A stretch of 64,000 nt of DNA, taken from Cupriavidus pampae. GTDB taxonomy: Bacteria; Pseudomonadota; Gammaproteobacteria; Burkholderiales; Burkholderiaceae. Shown in pieces: positions 27,449 through 36,642 of this stretch (the stretch's first letter is position 1; each line of letters opens with the position of its first letter). The notes below the pieces were generated by a model that did no database searches, was not told the origin of the DNA, and saw only the letters and a program-made list of their open reading frames with translations. A program made the position numbers and the translations under genes. The stretch spans positions 62,001 through 126,000 of the forward strand of contig NZ_CAJZAG010000008.1 in assembly GCF_914271485.1 (NCBI RefSeq), written 5' to 3'.

Positions 27449-28276
27449 ATGCCTGCTCGTGTTGCCACCAGAAACGTCCGCCAGGCGGACGCTCCATCGA
27501 ATGTCAAAGATAGCGCGGATACCGTGCCGGAGGACGGCGCGCGGGCTTTGCGCCGCGGGTTGATGCTGCTGGACGCGATTCTCGCGGGTAGCCGGGAAGG
27601 GTTGCGCGTGGTCGATCTGTGCCGCATCGCGGGCCTCGAACGGCCCACGGTCTATCGCTTGCTCGCCACGCTGATCGAGACCGGCTACGTGGCGCAGCGC
27701 GGTCGCTTTCGTTATGTCACGGGGCCGCGGCTGGCCGCGATGCCACAGCGGCAGGCCTCGACCGCCGTGGCCGAACGCATTCGCCCGGTGTTGTCACGCG
27801 TCAGCCAGGCCTGCGGCGATGCGGCATTCGCGATCGTGCGCGATGGCCCGCTCTCGCACTGCGTGGCGCGGCACGTCGGCACGCACCCGGTGCAGGTACT
27901 GGTGATCCAGGTAGGGACGCGACAGCCACTGGGTGTGGGCGCGGCGGGACTGGCGCTGCTATCGGCGCTGCCCGATGCCACGGTGGGCGAGATCATCGCG
28001 GCCAATGCCGATGGGCTCGGCCACTACAACGGGATGACCCCCGATCGGCTGCGCATTCTGGTGCGGTCCACACGGGAGCGCGGCTGGTCGGTCATCGGCA
28101 ATCATGCGACGCGCAACGTGCTGGCGGTGGGGATGGCGGTGCCCAATGCCGATGGCGAACCCGTGGCCGGCATCAGCGTGGCAACCACGCTCGCGCGCAT
28201 GCCGCGCGAGCGTCAGCAACTGATCGCGCGTGTCATGCGCGAGTCCGTGGCCGCGCTGCTGCCTGACGGCCTGTAG
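27449..28276 (+). CDS. IclR-family transcriptional regulator
   Basis: A 275-residue regulator. The N-terminal winged helix (about residues 30-90) includes ARALRRGLMLLDAIL and the recognition region CRIAGLERPTVYRLLATLIETGYV; the C-terminal effector domain spans about 110-270 (LGVGAAGLALLSALP, GWSVIGNHATRNVLAVGMAVP). It is transcribed away from the Bug operon, the usual position for a local regulator responding to the pathway substrate. The last 44 bases overlap the end of the convergent lysR gene. Confidence 0.92.
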   Translation: MPARVATRNVRQADAPSNVKDSADTVPEDGARALRRGLMLLDAILAGSREGLRVVDLCRIAGLERPTVYRLLATLIETGYVAQRGRFRYVTGPRLAAMPQRQASTAVAERIRPVLSRVSQACGDAAFAIVRDGPLSHCVARHVGTHPVQVLVIQVGTRQPLGVGAAGLALLSALPDATVGEIIAANADGLGHYNGMTPDRLRILVRSTRERGWSVIGNHATRNVLAVGMAVPNADGEPVAGISVATTLARMPRERQQLIARVMRESVAALLPDGL

Positions 28277-29222
28277 CGCGCGGTTTGCGTTTGGGCTTGA
28301 CCGCGCCGGCGCGCAGCGGCAGTTCGGGTCGGCCGATCTCGCTTTGCAGGAAGTCGATGAACACGCGCAGCTTCATCGGCATCGCGGTGCGGTTGTAGTA
28401 GTAGAGATAGAGCGCCGCGGGCGAGGTCCACCCGGGCAGCACTTCGACGAGGCGACCCTCGGCGAGCGCCGGCGCCGCGGACTCGCTGGCGAGATACGCA
28501 AAGCCGTAGCCTTCGCACGCCGCGCGCAGCAGCAGATTGGTGTCGTTCGACGAGACGCGGCCGGTGACCGCAAGGCGCACACGCTTGCCGTTGTCCTCGA
28601 ACTCCCATTTGTAGAGCGCGCCGCTGTCCGCGCTGCGATAGTTGATGCACTCGTGCTTGAGCAGATCGCGCGGATGCCGCGGCATGCCGCGCGTGGCCAC
28701 ATAGTCGGGCGCGGCCACCACCACGAACGGCACCGAGGCGATCAGCGGAATCGCGACCATGTCGTCGCCCAGTACGTTGTCGAAGCGGATGCCGGCGTCG
28801 AAGCCCTTGGTGACGATATCGACAAGGCTGTTATCGACCGCTACGTCGAGGCTGATATTCGGATGGGCGTCGAGAAAGCGCCGCAGCAGCGGCTCGATGA
28901 TCAGGCGGCTCGCGGTGGAAGGGATATTGAGCCGCAGCGTGCCCATCGACACGTTCGACGCCACCGAGACGTCATGCATCGCCAGCTGCAGTTCCTCGAG
29001 CAGCGGCGCCACGCGGTCCATAAAGGCGCTGCCGGCCTCGGTCAGGCTGACGCTGCGTGTGGTGCGGTTGAACAGACGTGCGCCGAGCTGCGCCTCCAGC
29101 GTGCGCACGGCATAGCTCGCGGCCGATACGGAGATGCCCGAAGCATCGGCCGCGGCGGTGAAACTCTGGGTCTCCGCCACGCGCATGAACAGGCGTAGCG
29201 ATTGAAAATCCGGCTCGCTCAT
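28233..29222 (-). CDS. LysR-family transcriptional regulator
   Basis: A 329-residue LTTR. The N-terminal HTH (SLRLFMRVAETQSFTAAADASGISVSAASYAVRTLE) matches the family, followed by the periplasmic-binding-protein-like effector domain. The C-terminus has a basic tail (KPKRKPRATGRQAAARPRTRA pattern) that overlaps the iclR 3' end. The ATG at 29222 is preferred to the upstream TTG at 29240. Target genes are unknown; nnrS lies upstream but on the same strand, so no divergent target is obvious. Confidence 0.9.
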   Translation of the reverse strand: MSEPDFQSLRLFMRVAETQSFTAAADASGISVSAASYAVRTLEAQLGARLFNRTTRSVSLTEAGSAFMDRVAPLLEELQLAMHDVSVASNVSMGTLRLNIPSTASRLIIEPLLRRFLDAHPNISLDVAVDNSLVDIVTKGFDAGIRFDNVLGDDMVAIPLIASVPFVVVAAPDYVATRGMPRHPRDLLKHECINYRSADSGALYKWEFEDNGKRVRLAVTGRVSSNDTNLLLRAACEGYGFAYLASESAAPALAEGRLVEVLPGWTSPAALYLYYYNRTAMPMKLRVFIDFLQSEIGRPELPLRAGAVKPKRKPRATGRQAAARPRTRA

Positions 29223-29307
29223 TGTGAAAATCCGTTGCAAGAAGCTTGCCGATTATCATCCTTTTCAACAGAAAGCGTGCGATCCGGATTCGATTCTCTT
29301 TTGACGT

Positions 29308-30513
29308 TCAGCCGTCCTTGCCGTCGGCGCGTGGTCGCAACAGCCACGGTGTGTACCTGACGAGGTACAGCACGAAGGCGGCGACCCAGAGCAGACCCGC
29401 ACCGCCGATCGCATACGCCTTGAGCGCGGGCAGCGCGATCGGCACCACCACACGGACCAGCGCGGCCAGCGCGATGCACGCGTAGGCCACGTGCTCCATG
29501 CGGCCGGTCTCGAGCGGGCGGCCGGTGTGGCCCAGCGCGGTGCGCGTGATCATGGCGAGGATCGCGCAGGCGATGGCGCCAACCGTCAGCGCATGGAGCG
29601 CGGTCGAGCCATCGAGCCAGCCGGCGGCCGCCCCCGCGATCAACGCGAAGCCGAGCGCCAGGAATGCATAGGCGACGTGGAGCATGGCGACGATCGGCTT
29701 GCGCAACGTGCGCAGCGGCGCCCAGCCCGCGAGCCGGATCCCGTGCGCGAGCGCGGCACCGGACGCCAGCGGCAGAGTCAGCCACACGGGCGCATGCGCG
29801 CTGTGTGCGGCGATGGCCAGCAGGGTCAGCACGACCACCGCGCGCTCGACCGACGCATGCCGGCGAATGGTCACGCCCGGGAGCGCATTGGCGGTGAACA
29901 TCGGGATCACGCGGCCGCCGATCACCGTCACGAAGATCGCCACGATCCCGGTTGCCGCTTCCGTGAGCCGCAGTGCGATGCCGATATCACCCGTCAGCAC
30001 GGCCGCGTGGAAGGCGACGTTAAGCGCGCCCATCACGCCGAGCGCGATTGCCAGGCCGTAGTTGCGTTGGTTGCTGGCACGCCGCAATACGATGAAGAAG
30101 CTGAGCGCACACGCCGGGAGGAATGCGCTATCGACCACCACCGCAAGCCACGCGGGGCCACCCCACATGAGCACGCGCGCCAGTACCCAGAGGCCCGCAA
30201 GTGCGCCTAGCCAGATCCCTTGCGGGGTTTGCTGGCCGGTCCACGCCTTTCCCGCGGTGAACAGGAAACCCACCACGACCGCGGCGGCGAAGCCGAACAC
30301 CATCTCGTGCGCGTGCCAGACCATCGCGCCGGTCCAGGGCTGCGCGGCCGGTTGCCACCACCCGAGGTACATCAGCACCCACGCCGCGATGGCGAGCGCG
30401 CCGAAGGCCGCCGCCAGCAGATAGAACGGCCGGAAGCCGAGCGCCAGCGCGGGATGACCTCGATAGCGCGGGTGTTTGCGCGAGGGGGAGGGTAGCGGGA
30501 TCGAGATCGACAT
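29308..30513 (-). CDS. nnrS: NnrS family haem-copper membrane protein
   Basis: A 401-residue protein with about 12 hydrophobic helices, assigned to NnrS, a haem- and copper-containing membrane protein linked to nitric oxide and nitrosative stress tolerance. Typical pieces are HPALALGFRPFYLLAA near the N-terminus, MVWHAHEMVFGFAAAVVVGFLFTA, and GGRVIPMFTANALPG. His residues in WHAHE and later helices are likely ligands. An NsrR-type palindrome lies 41 bases upstream of the start, supporting NO-dependent control. Confidence 0.93.
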   Translation of the reverse strand: MSISIPLPSPSRKHPRYRGHPALALGFRPFYLLAAAFGALAIAAWVLMYLGWWQPAAQPWTGAMVWHAHEMVFGFAAAVVVGFLFTAGKAWTGQQTPQGIWLGALAGLWVLARVLMWGGPAWLAVVVDSAFLPACALSFFIVLRRASNQRNYGLAIALGVMGALNVAFHAAVLTGDIGIALRLTEAATGIVAIFVTVIGGRVIPMFTANALPGVTIRRHASVERAVVVLTLLAIAAHSAHAPVWLTLPLASGAALAHGIRLAGWAPLRTLRKPIVAMLHVAYAFLALGFALIAGAAAGWLDGSTALHALTVGAIACAILAMITRTALGHTGRPLETGRMEHVAYACIALAALVRVVVPIALPALKAYAIGGAGLLWVAAFVLYLVRYTPWLLRPRADGKDG

Positions 30514-30553
30514 GGCGCATGACTGGCGGATGGGTATGTCTTCGATTCTAGTA

Positions 30554-30576
30554 AAGATATATTTTTAATGCAACTT
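30554..30576. promoter_or_regulatory. NsrR box upstream of nnrS
   Basis: AAGATATATTT, one central T, then TAATGCAACTT. This 11-1-11 palindrome matches 18 of 22 positions of the NsrR operator AAGATGCATTT-N-AAATGCATCTT. It lies just upstream of nnrS, a standard NsrR target. NsrR is the NO-sensing iron-sulfur repressor. Confidence 0.75.
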
Positions 30577-30741
30577 AAGTGAGAAATTCGGCGATTTGCG
30601 CTGGGTTTTTGGTACGCCGAGGCATCACAGAAGCTTCAAAAACAACGTGCGATTTTCAGAATCGGCTCACACACACGGCCCTCATCTGTTCCTACGATCG
30701 AGCTTTCGATCCATTCGATTCATTCGCTCGGAGTACGCAGG

Positions 30742-31692
30742 ATGCTAGCCGCCGTTCTTCATCAGTTGGGGGAGGTTCCCCGCCTCGATGCCTTTGCCGA
30801 GCCCGTGCCCGGCGCGGGCGAAGTGCTCGTGCGGGTGGCCGCCGCCATGATCAAGCCATTGGACCTGGCCATCGCGCGCGGGCACCATTACCGCAGCCCG
30901 CTCGTGCTGCCCGCAGTGTGCGGCACCGATGGCGTGGGCTATCTCGATACCGGCGAGCGCGTGTACTTTACCGGCGTGCGGGCGCCCTACGGCGCGCTGG
31001 CGACCTTCGCGCCCGCGCAATGCGTGGCCATGATTCCGGACGAGGTGGACAACCTGACCGCTGCAGTGCTCGTCGATCGCGCGCTGATGGCGTGGCTGCC
31101 ATTGCAATGGCGCGCGCGGGTTCAGCCCGGCGAGACCGTGCTGGTGGTGGGCGCCACCGGACTGTTGGGCCGCATGACGGTGCAGGCCGCGCGGCTGCTG
31201 GGTGCCGCGCGCGTGATCGTCGCCGGGCGCAAGCCCAGCGATATGGCGGAAATGGGCGCCGATGCGATGATCGATCTGCGGCTGCCACCGACGCACCTGC
31301 ACGAGGCGTTCGGCGTCCATGCCGCGGGCGGCATCGATGTGGTGATCGACTTTATCTGGGGCCCGATCTCGGAGGTGCTGATCGCCGCGTTGACGATGAC
31401 ATCGGTGCCCGGCGAGCGGGGCGTGCGCATCGTCTCGACGGGGGAACCGAGGGAAGACCCGATCGCACTGACGGGCGCGCATCTGCGCGATGCACCGGTC
31501 CTGCTGATGGGCAATGGCCCGGGCCACCGTCCGTCCTCGCGCGAACTCGAGGCGATGATCGAGGAGATCCTCGGGCATGCGGCAACCGGCGCGTTGCGCG
31601 CCGATGCGGAAATGCTGCTGCTGAGCGATATCGAACGCGCGTGGGAACGCGCGCGAACACGCGAGCGGCCCGTGGTGGTGCGGGTGGGGTAG
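30742..31692 (+). CDS. MDR-superfamily (quinone reductase-like) dehydrogenase
   Basis: A 316-residue medium-chain dehydrogenase/reductase. The N-terminal GroES-like part has PGAGEVLVRVAAAMIKPLDLAIARG and VCGTDGVGYLD; the Rossmann part has GETVLVVGATGLLGRMTVQAARLLGA. Catalytic zinc ligands of alcohol dehydrogenases are absent, so a zinc-independent NADPH-dependent reductase is likely. The gene stands alone on the plus strand between nnrS and rdgC. Confidence 0.85.
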   Translation: MLAAVLHQLGEVPRLDAFAEPVPGAGEVLVRVAAAMIKPLDLAIARGHHYRSPLVLPAVCGTDGVGYLDTGERVYFTGVRAPYGALATFAPAQCVAMIPDEVDNLTAAVLVDRALMAWLPLQWRARVQPGETVLVVGATGLLGRMTVQAARLLGAARVIVAGRKPSDMAEMGADAMIDLRLPPTHLHEAFGVHAAGGIDVVIDFIWGPISEVLIAALTMTSVPGERGVRIVSTGEPREDPIALTGAHLRDAPVLLMGNGPGHRPSSRELEAMIEEILGHAATGALRADAEMLLLSDIERAWERARTRERPVVVRVG

Positions 31693-31773
31693 TGCGGGTT
31701 GGGGCCGGGCGGTTACGGCGGAGTGGGCGGACGGGTGGGGCAAGACCCCACCCGCTTACAGGCTCGCAGACGA

Positions 31774-32703
31774 TCAGGCCGCCTTACGCTCCTCAACTTG
31801 CCGCTCGCCGCCGAGTGCATCGGTGATGTCGGCCAGCAGTTGCGCGAGCTCGCCCGCCATCAGCGCGAAATCGGCATCGAAGCGCTCGTCCTCGTCACGC
31901 ATGCTGCCGTCCGCCCCGCCGTTGGCCTGCTCCTTGATCACGTCGAGCGGCGCCACGCGCTTGATCGCGAGCGATTCGGTCATCACGAACGACACGCGAT
32001 CGTTCCACGTCATGGCCAGACGCGTGCAGCGCTTGCCCGCGGCGATATGGCGCTGCAGATCCTCGGGGTCGAGCGGATGGCGCACGTAACGCACGGTGGC
32101 CTTGCTTTCGGCGCTCGACTGCAGCTCGATTTCCTGATCGATGCTAAAGCCCGCCGGCGCGGTGTCGCTGGAGAGCCATTCGGTCATCGCGGCCACCGGC
32201 GACTGATTCACGTGCAGGCCCACCAGCGGCAGCGGCTCGATCGCCTTGAACAGCATGCCGCGCACTTCGTCGGCCTTGGCGGTACCGGCGGCATCAATGG
32301 CCAGCCACCCATTGACCGGGTCGATCCACACGCGCGTGTCGCGGCGAATGCTGAAGGCGCGCGGCAGCAGTTCGTCGGTGACCTGCTCCTTGAGCTCGCG
32401 CATTTGCTTGCGGCCAGGCTTGAAGCCCTGCTGTTCCTCGAGCTCGACAGCGCGCGCCTTGGTGACCTGATTGACCACGGTGGCGGGCAGCAGCTTCTTT
32501 TCGGTGCGCAGTACCAGCAGCATCTGCTTGCCGACGCAATGGACCAGCGGTCCGTTATCCCGAGGCGCGGCCCAGCCCTGCGTCTGGGGTTCGAGGCTGG
32601 TACCGGGGAAGAACGCGTGACGGGCGAGGCAGGTTTCCACCTCTTCCGCGCTCAGCGTCCACGGGGCGGAGAAGCGGTGCAGCTGAAGATTCTTGAACCA
32701 CAT
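31774..32703 (-). CDS. rdgC: Recombination-associated protein RdgC
   Basis: Ring-shaped DNA-binding protein that restrains RecA. The 309-residue length and the start MWFKNLQLHRF are typical, as are VLRTEKKLLPATVVNQ, GRKQMRELKEQVTDELLPRAF and TRVWIDPVNGWLAIDAAG. It binds dsDNA without sequence preference in E. coli. Monocistronic on the minus strand, following a terminator of the upstream SYLF gene. Confidence 0.97.
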   Translation of the reverse strand: MWFKNLQLHRFSAPWTLSAEEVETCLARHAFFPGTSLEPQTQGWAAPRDNGPLVHCVGKQMLLVLRTEKKLLPATVVNQVTKARAVELEEQQGFKPGRKQMRELKEQVTDELLPRAFSIRRDTRVWIDPVNGWLAIDAAGTAKADEVRGMLFKAIEPLPLVGLHVNQSPVAAMTEWLSSDTAPAGFSIDQEIELQSSAESKATVRYVRHPLDPEDLQRHIAAGKRCTRLAMTWNDRVSFVMTESLAIKRVAPLDVIKEQANGGADGSMRDEDERFDADFALMAGELAQLLADITDALGGERQVEERKAA

Positions 32704-32780
32704 GGGAATTCGGTGCCCCTCTGGCGAAACGAGAAAGGGTCGAATTCTATCTTGCCCGGGGCGGCGAACGCGCGACGCGC

Positions 32781-32807
32781 AAAAAAAACGGGACGCCGGA
32801 GCGTCCC
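32781..32807 (-). terminator. Intrinsic terminator of the SYLF-domain gene
   Basis: On the minus strand, GGGACGC / GCGTCCC (stem 32790-32796 and 32801-32807, loop of four) is followed by eight T (32781-32788 on the plus strand as A). It lies downstream of the lipoprotein gene ending at 32848. Confidence 0.88.
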
Positions 32808-32847
32808 ATCTTGCCGCATTGGCTTGCGCCGTCGCGGGTCAGGCCGG

Positions 32848-33447
32848 TCAGATGTCGAGCTTCGAGATCTTCGTGCCTTCGACGCTCAGGCCGGCCATCA
32901 GGCCCGCATTGGTCAGCGCGAAACCGACGATCGGCTGCTGGGCCGTGTTGGTGTCGAGTTGGCCATTGGCACCGATGGTCGCCAGCGCGACGGTGGCGTC
33001 CGCGCCCACGGTCCAGCCACTGCTGTTGACGAACTTCTGGTACGCATCCTGCGTCATGAACATCAGAATGAAGGCCTTCGATTGCGCGCCGATCTGCCAG
33101 CCGAGCGAGCCCGAAATCGCGCGATAGTAGCCACGGTTGGCGCCGCCAGAGCGCAGGACGCCGTCGCCATATTCGCCGCCGACCACGAAGCCTGCGGACA
33201 GCAGCTTCGGAAACACGAGAATGCCGCGCGAGCGGTTGGCAAGCTCTTGCGAGCCGCGCACGGAGCTATACAGCCGGTTCAGCGTATCGGTGGCGCCTGC
33301 GTCGATTTCACGCCGTTTGGCGGCCTTGTCAGATGTCGCATCGGGACCGGTAGTGGTACAGCCGGCGAGCGACAGCGCGCCGAGGGACAGACCCGTGACG
33401 CCCACAAGGCCGGCGCTGCCGGCAGACAGGAAGGTTCTACGTTTCAT
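32848..33447 (-). CDS. SYLF-domain (Ysc84-like) lipoprotein
   Basis: A 199-residue exported protein with a SYLF/Ysc84 lipid-binding domain. The signal peptide contains RR and a lipobox (LSLAGC) near residue 29. The domain shows RGILVFPKLLSAGFVVGGEYGDGVL and LGWQIGAQSKAFILMFMT. The ATG at 33447 is fixed by GGAGGAAC upstream. Such proteins are envelope-associated in Burkholderiales; their ligand is not known. Confidence 0.9.
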   Translation of the reverse strand: MKRRTFLSAGSAGLVGVTGLSLGALSLAGCTTTGPDATSDKAAKRREIDAGATDTLNRLYSSVRGSQELANRSRGILVFPKLLSAGFVVGGEYGDGVLRSGGANRGYYRAISGSLGWQIGAQSKAFILMFMTQDAYQKFVNSSGWTVGADATVALATIGANGQLDTNTAQQPIVGFALTNAGLMAGLSVEGTKISKLDI

Positions 33448-33650
33448 TGGGTTCCTCCAGAGGGGTATCGTGTGTTGCAACCGCCTCTACAGCATAGGCG
33501 TACGATGCACATTCGCCAATGCGATGTTGTCTGACATGGACGGTGCATCCATCTGACAAGGTCGGACATACTTTCTTGCAATTACTTGCAAAAAAACCGA
33601 CGCGCATTTGAAACAATGCAGCCATCGCTATTCCAACCCGAGACGCCCCC

Positions 33651-34130
33651 ATGATCCACTCGAACCGTTCCCTACATTCCTCCGCCGCGCTCGCGTTGCT
33701 GGCCGCCGCGGCGGTGCTGTCGCTGGCCGCATGCTCGTCTTCGAAGCAGGCCGGCGAGACCGCGCAGACGGCGAGCGCCGAGTCGACCGCGTCCGCGCCC
33801 GGCCCGACCACCACGTCCGGCGCCGATGCGGCATGGCTGAAGCAGCGCGCCCAATACATGGATTGCGTGCAGGACCGCGCGAAGGCCAACCTGACCGCGA
33901 AGGGCACCTCGAAGGATGTCGCCGCCAGCGCGATCGAGGCCTGCAAGTCGCAACTCTCGACGATGCACGATGCGTTCCAGGACTACCTGTCGGCGCAGAT
34001 GTCGTCGTCGCATGGCAAGTCCAGCGCGCGGCAAGCTGCCGATCGCGTGACCAACGACACGCGCGAGAAGGCGCGCACGTATCTGACGCAGTACGTCGAA
34101 CGTCAGCGTTACGAGGCGGGTCAGCGTTAA
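33651..34130 (+). CDS. Small putative lipoprotein
   Basis: A 159-residue protein with a signal peptide (SAALALLAAAAVLSLAAC) and lipobox Cys28. A Ser/Thr/Ala-rich linker follows, then a helical region (WLKQRAQYMDCVQDRAKANL ... TYLTQYVERQRYEAG) with two Cys (in MDCVQ and EACKSQ) placed to pair. No family recognised. Divergent from the SYLF gene. Confidence 0.75.
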   Translation: MIHSNRSLHSSAALALLAAAAVLSLAACSSSKQAGETAQTASAESTASAPGPTTTSGADAAWLKQRAQYMDCVQDRAKANLTAKGTSKDVAASAIEACKSQLSTMHDAFQDYLSAQMSSSHGKSSARQAADRVTNDTREKARTYLTQYVERQRYEAGQR

Positions 34131-34176
34131 GCAGCTTGGCGCCAGGAAGGTCAGGGCTGGACCGGCGCGCGTCTGA

Positions 34177-35010
34177 CTACAGCATCGCCAGGGGCTGTGG
34201 CCCACGTGGCGGGGCAAAGATGCCGTCGAGTTCGGTCAGTTGCGCGGGTGTGAATACGAGGTCCAGCGCGCCAAGGTTTTCGCGCAACCGCGCGCGCTGC
34301 CCGGTCTTCGGGATCGCAATGATGTCGTCGAACTGAAGCAGCCAGCCGAGCGCCGCCTGCGCCGGCGTCATGCCGTGGCGTTCCGCGAACGCGCGCAACG
34401 CTGGTTGCCGCAGCAGGCGCGACTGCTCGATCGGCGAATAGGCCATTACCGGCACGCCGTGCTCGCGCAGCCACGGCAGCAGATCGTACTCGATACCGCG
34501 CCGGCTCAGGTTATAGAGCAGCTGGTTGGCCGCTACCTCATTGCCACCCGGCACCTCCCACAGTTCTTCCATATCGGCGAGGTCGAGGTTGCTCACGCCG
34601 AAATGCCGGATCTTGCCCGCCTGCCGCAGGCGCCGGAAGGCCTCGATAGTTTCTTCGAACGGTACGCCGCCGCGCCAGTGCAGCAGGTAGAGGTCGATAC
34701 GGTCGGTGCCAAGCCGGCGCAGGCTGCGTTCGCATGCAGCCATCGCGCCCTCCAGGCTTGCGTTGTGCGGAAAGACCTTGCTGACGAGAAACACGTCGTC
34801 GCGGCGGCCCTGGATGGCTTCGCCGATCAGCGATTCCGACGCGCCTTCGCCGTACATCTCGGCGGTATCGATCAGCCGCAGGCCGAGGTCGAGCCCGAGC
34901 CGCAGCGTGGCGATCTCCTCGGCGCGGGTCTGCGCGCTGTCACCGATATTCCAGGTACCCATGCCGAGCGCCGGCACCTGTTCGCCGCCAGGCAACATGA
35001 CTTGCTTCAT
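34177..35010 (-). CDS. Aldo/keto reductase
   Basis: A 277-residue NADPH-dependent (alpha/beta)8 oxidoreductase. The catalytic tetrad is visible as Asp48 and Tyr53 (LIDTAEMYGEG), a Lys in LVSKVFP and His in LYLLHWRG. The C-terminal cofactor motif IAIPKTGQRARLRENLGAL is present. The substrate is unknown. It is probably expressed from its own promoter; the GntP permease gene ends 36 bases upstream. Confidence 0.92.
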   Translation of the reverse strand: MKQVMLPGGEQVPALGMGTWNIGDSAQTRAEEIATLRLGLDLGLRLIDTAEMYGEGASESLIGEAIQGRRDDVFLVSKVFPHNASLEGAMAACERSLRRLGTDRIDLYLLHWRGGVPFEETIEAFRRLRQAGKIRHFGVSNLDLADMEELWEVPGGNEVAANQLLYNLSRRGIEYDLLPWLREHGVPVMAYSPIEQSRLLRQPALRAFAERHGMTPAQAALGWLLQFDDIIAIPKTGQRARLRENLGALDLVFTPAQLTELDGIFAPPRGPQPLAML

Positions 35011-35046
35011 GCCCGACCTCCCTCGTCTATTCGATCAGATCCGTGA

Positions 35047-36438
35047 TCAAACCAGTCCGGTCGTGTAGTACACGGTGATCACGAAGAACACCGCCAGCGT
35101 CTTGATGACCGTTACCGCGAATATATCGCGATAGGACTCGCGGTGCGTCAGGCCGGTCACGGCTAGCAGCGTGATGACGGCGCCGTTGTGAGGCAGCGTG
35201 TCCATGCCGCCGCTGGCCATCGACACCACGCGATGCAGGACTTCGAGCGGGATATGCGCGGCCTGTGCGCCCTGGATGAACGAGTCCGACATCGCCGCCA
35301 GCGCGATGCTCATGCCGCCCGATGCCGAGCCGGTGATGCCGGCCAGCGTGCTCACCGATACCGCCGCGTTGACGAGCGGATTCGGAATGCTGCGCAGGGC
35401 GTCGCTGACTACGAGGAAGCCCGGCAGTGCCGCAATGACGCCGCCGAAGCCGTACTCGGAGGCGGTGTTCAGCGAGGCCAGCAGCGCGCCGCCGACCGCG
35501 GCCTTGGTGCCGTCCGCGAAGCGGGTGCGCACGGCACCGAACGCGGTAACCAGCACCACGACGATGCCCAGCAGTAGCGCACCCTCAACCGCCCAGATCG
35601 CGGTCACGCTGGCGATCTTGGTTTCAACGGGATGCGGCAGCCCCGGCAGCGACACGCTGCTCGATGCGCCGTACCAGAGCGGAATCATGCGCGTGAGCCA
35701 GAAGTTGGCCACGCCGACCACCACGAGCGGCAGCAGGGCGAGCAACGGCGGCGGCAGCTTGCCGCCTTCGCGGTGCTGCGGCTCGTTCAGCAGGTTGGTG
35801 CCGTAACCCTCGCCGCGCGCCATGGCGGTACGGCGACGCCATTCGAGGTAGGACAGGCCCACCACGATGATGAACAGCGAACCCGCCACGCCGAGAATCG
35901 GTGCGGCCCACGAGGTGGTCTTGAAGAACGTGGTCGGGATGATGTTCTGGATCTGCGGCGTGCCGGGCAGCGAGTCCATCGTGAACGAGAACGCGCCCAG
36001 CGCGATGGCGCCCGGCATCAGCCGCTTGGGGATATTGCTCTGACGGTAGAGCTCGGCCGCGAACGGATAGACCGCGAACACGACCACGAACAGCGACACG
36101 CCGCCGTACGTCAGTAGTGCGCAGACGGCAACAATCACCGCGTTGGCGCGCGAGCGTCCGATGTAGCGAATCGCCGCCGCCACGATCGACTCGGAAAAGC
36201 CCGACAGTTCCACGACCTTGCCGAACACCGCGCCAAGCAGGAACACCGGGAAATACAGTTTGATAAAGCCGACCATCTTCTCCATGAAGATGCCCGAGAA
36301 CACGGGTGCCACCGCCGACGGTTCGGTCAGCAGCACGGCGCCGAGTGCCGCGATGGGCGCGAACAGGATCACGCTGTAGCCGCGATAGGCGGCGAACATC
36401 AGGAAGGCGAGGGCCGCCAACACGATGAGGAACGACAT
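35047..36438 (-). CDS. GntP family permease
   Basis: A 463-residue inner-membrane symporter of the GntP/DcuC-like superfamily, which imports gluconate or other hydroxy-acids. About 12 hydrophobic segments are present; GGVSLFVVVFAVYPFAAEL and TSALAGITGSASGGMSIAL-like stretches are typical. The ATG at 36438 is chosen by the GGAGATC Shine-Dalgarno; the open frame extends upstream without conservation. Substrate not assigned. Confidence 0.88.
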   Translation of the reverse strand: MSFLIVLAALAFLMFAAYRGYSVILFAPIAALGAVLLTEPSAVAPVFSGIFMEKMVGFIKLYFPVFLLGAVFGKVVELSGFSESIVAAAIRYIGRSRANAVIVAVCALLTYGGVSLFVVVFAVYPFAAELYRQSNIPKRLMPGAIALGAFSFTMDSLPGTPQIQNIIPTTFFKTTSWAAPILGVAGSLFIIVVGLSYLEWRRRTAMARGEGYGTNLLNEPQHREGGKLPPPLLALLPLVVVGVANFWLTRMIPLWYGASSSVSLPGLPHPVETKIASVTAIWAVEGALLLGIVVVLVTAFGAVRTRFADGTKAAVGGALLASLNTASEYGFGGVIAALPGFLVVSDALRSIPNPLVNAAVSVSTLAGITGSASGGMSIALAAMSDSFIQGAQAAHIPLEVLHRVVSMASGGMDTLPHNGAVITLLAVTGLTHRESYRDIFAVTVIKTLAVFFVITVYYTTGLV

Positions 36439-36556
36439 GGGATCTCCATTATTGCGAATTGCAAGCGGGGCACTTTGCCACAGCTGGCGTGACTGCGTCC
36501 GGCCAAGGCGCGTACGGCGCGCGTGACAAACTGTGATGACGCGCGCGAGCGGATCT

Positions 36557-36590
36557 TCAAAAGCAAGCGACCCGCTCGAGGCGGGTCGCA
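36557..36590 (-). terminator. Hairpin downstream of the DUF2147 gene
   Basis: A perfect 9-bp stem (GCGACCCGC 36565-36573, GCGGGTCGC 36579-36587) with a five-base loop. On the minus strand it is followed by TTGCTTTTG, a weak T-rich tract. Confidence 0.6.
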
Positions 36591-36642
36591 TCATATCTCT
36601 CAGGCAGCAGGAGTGCGGGTTTGCCCGCATCCCGCGCAACAC

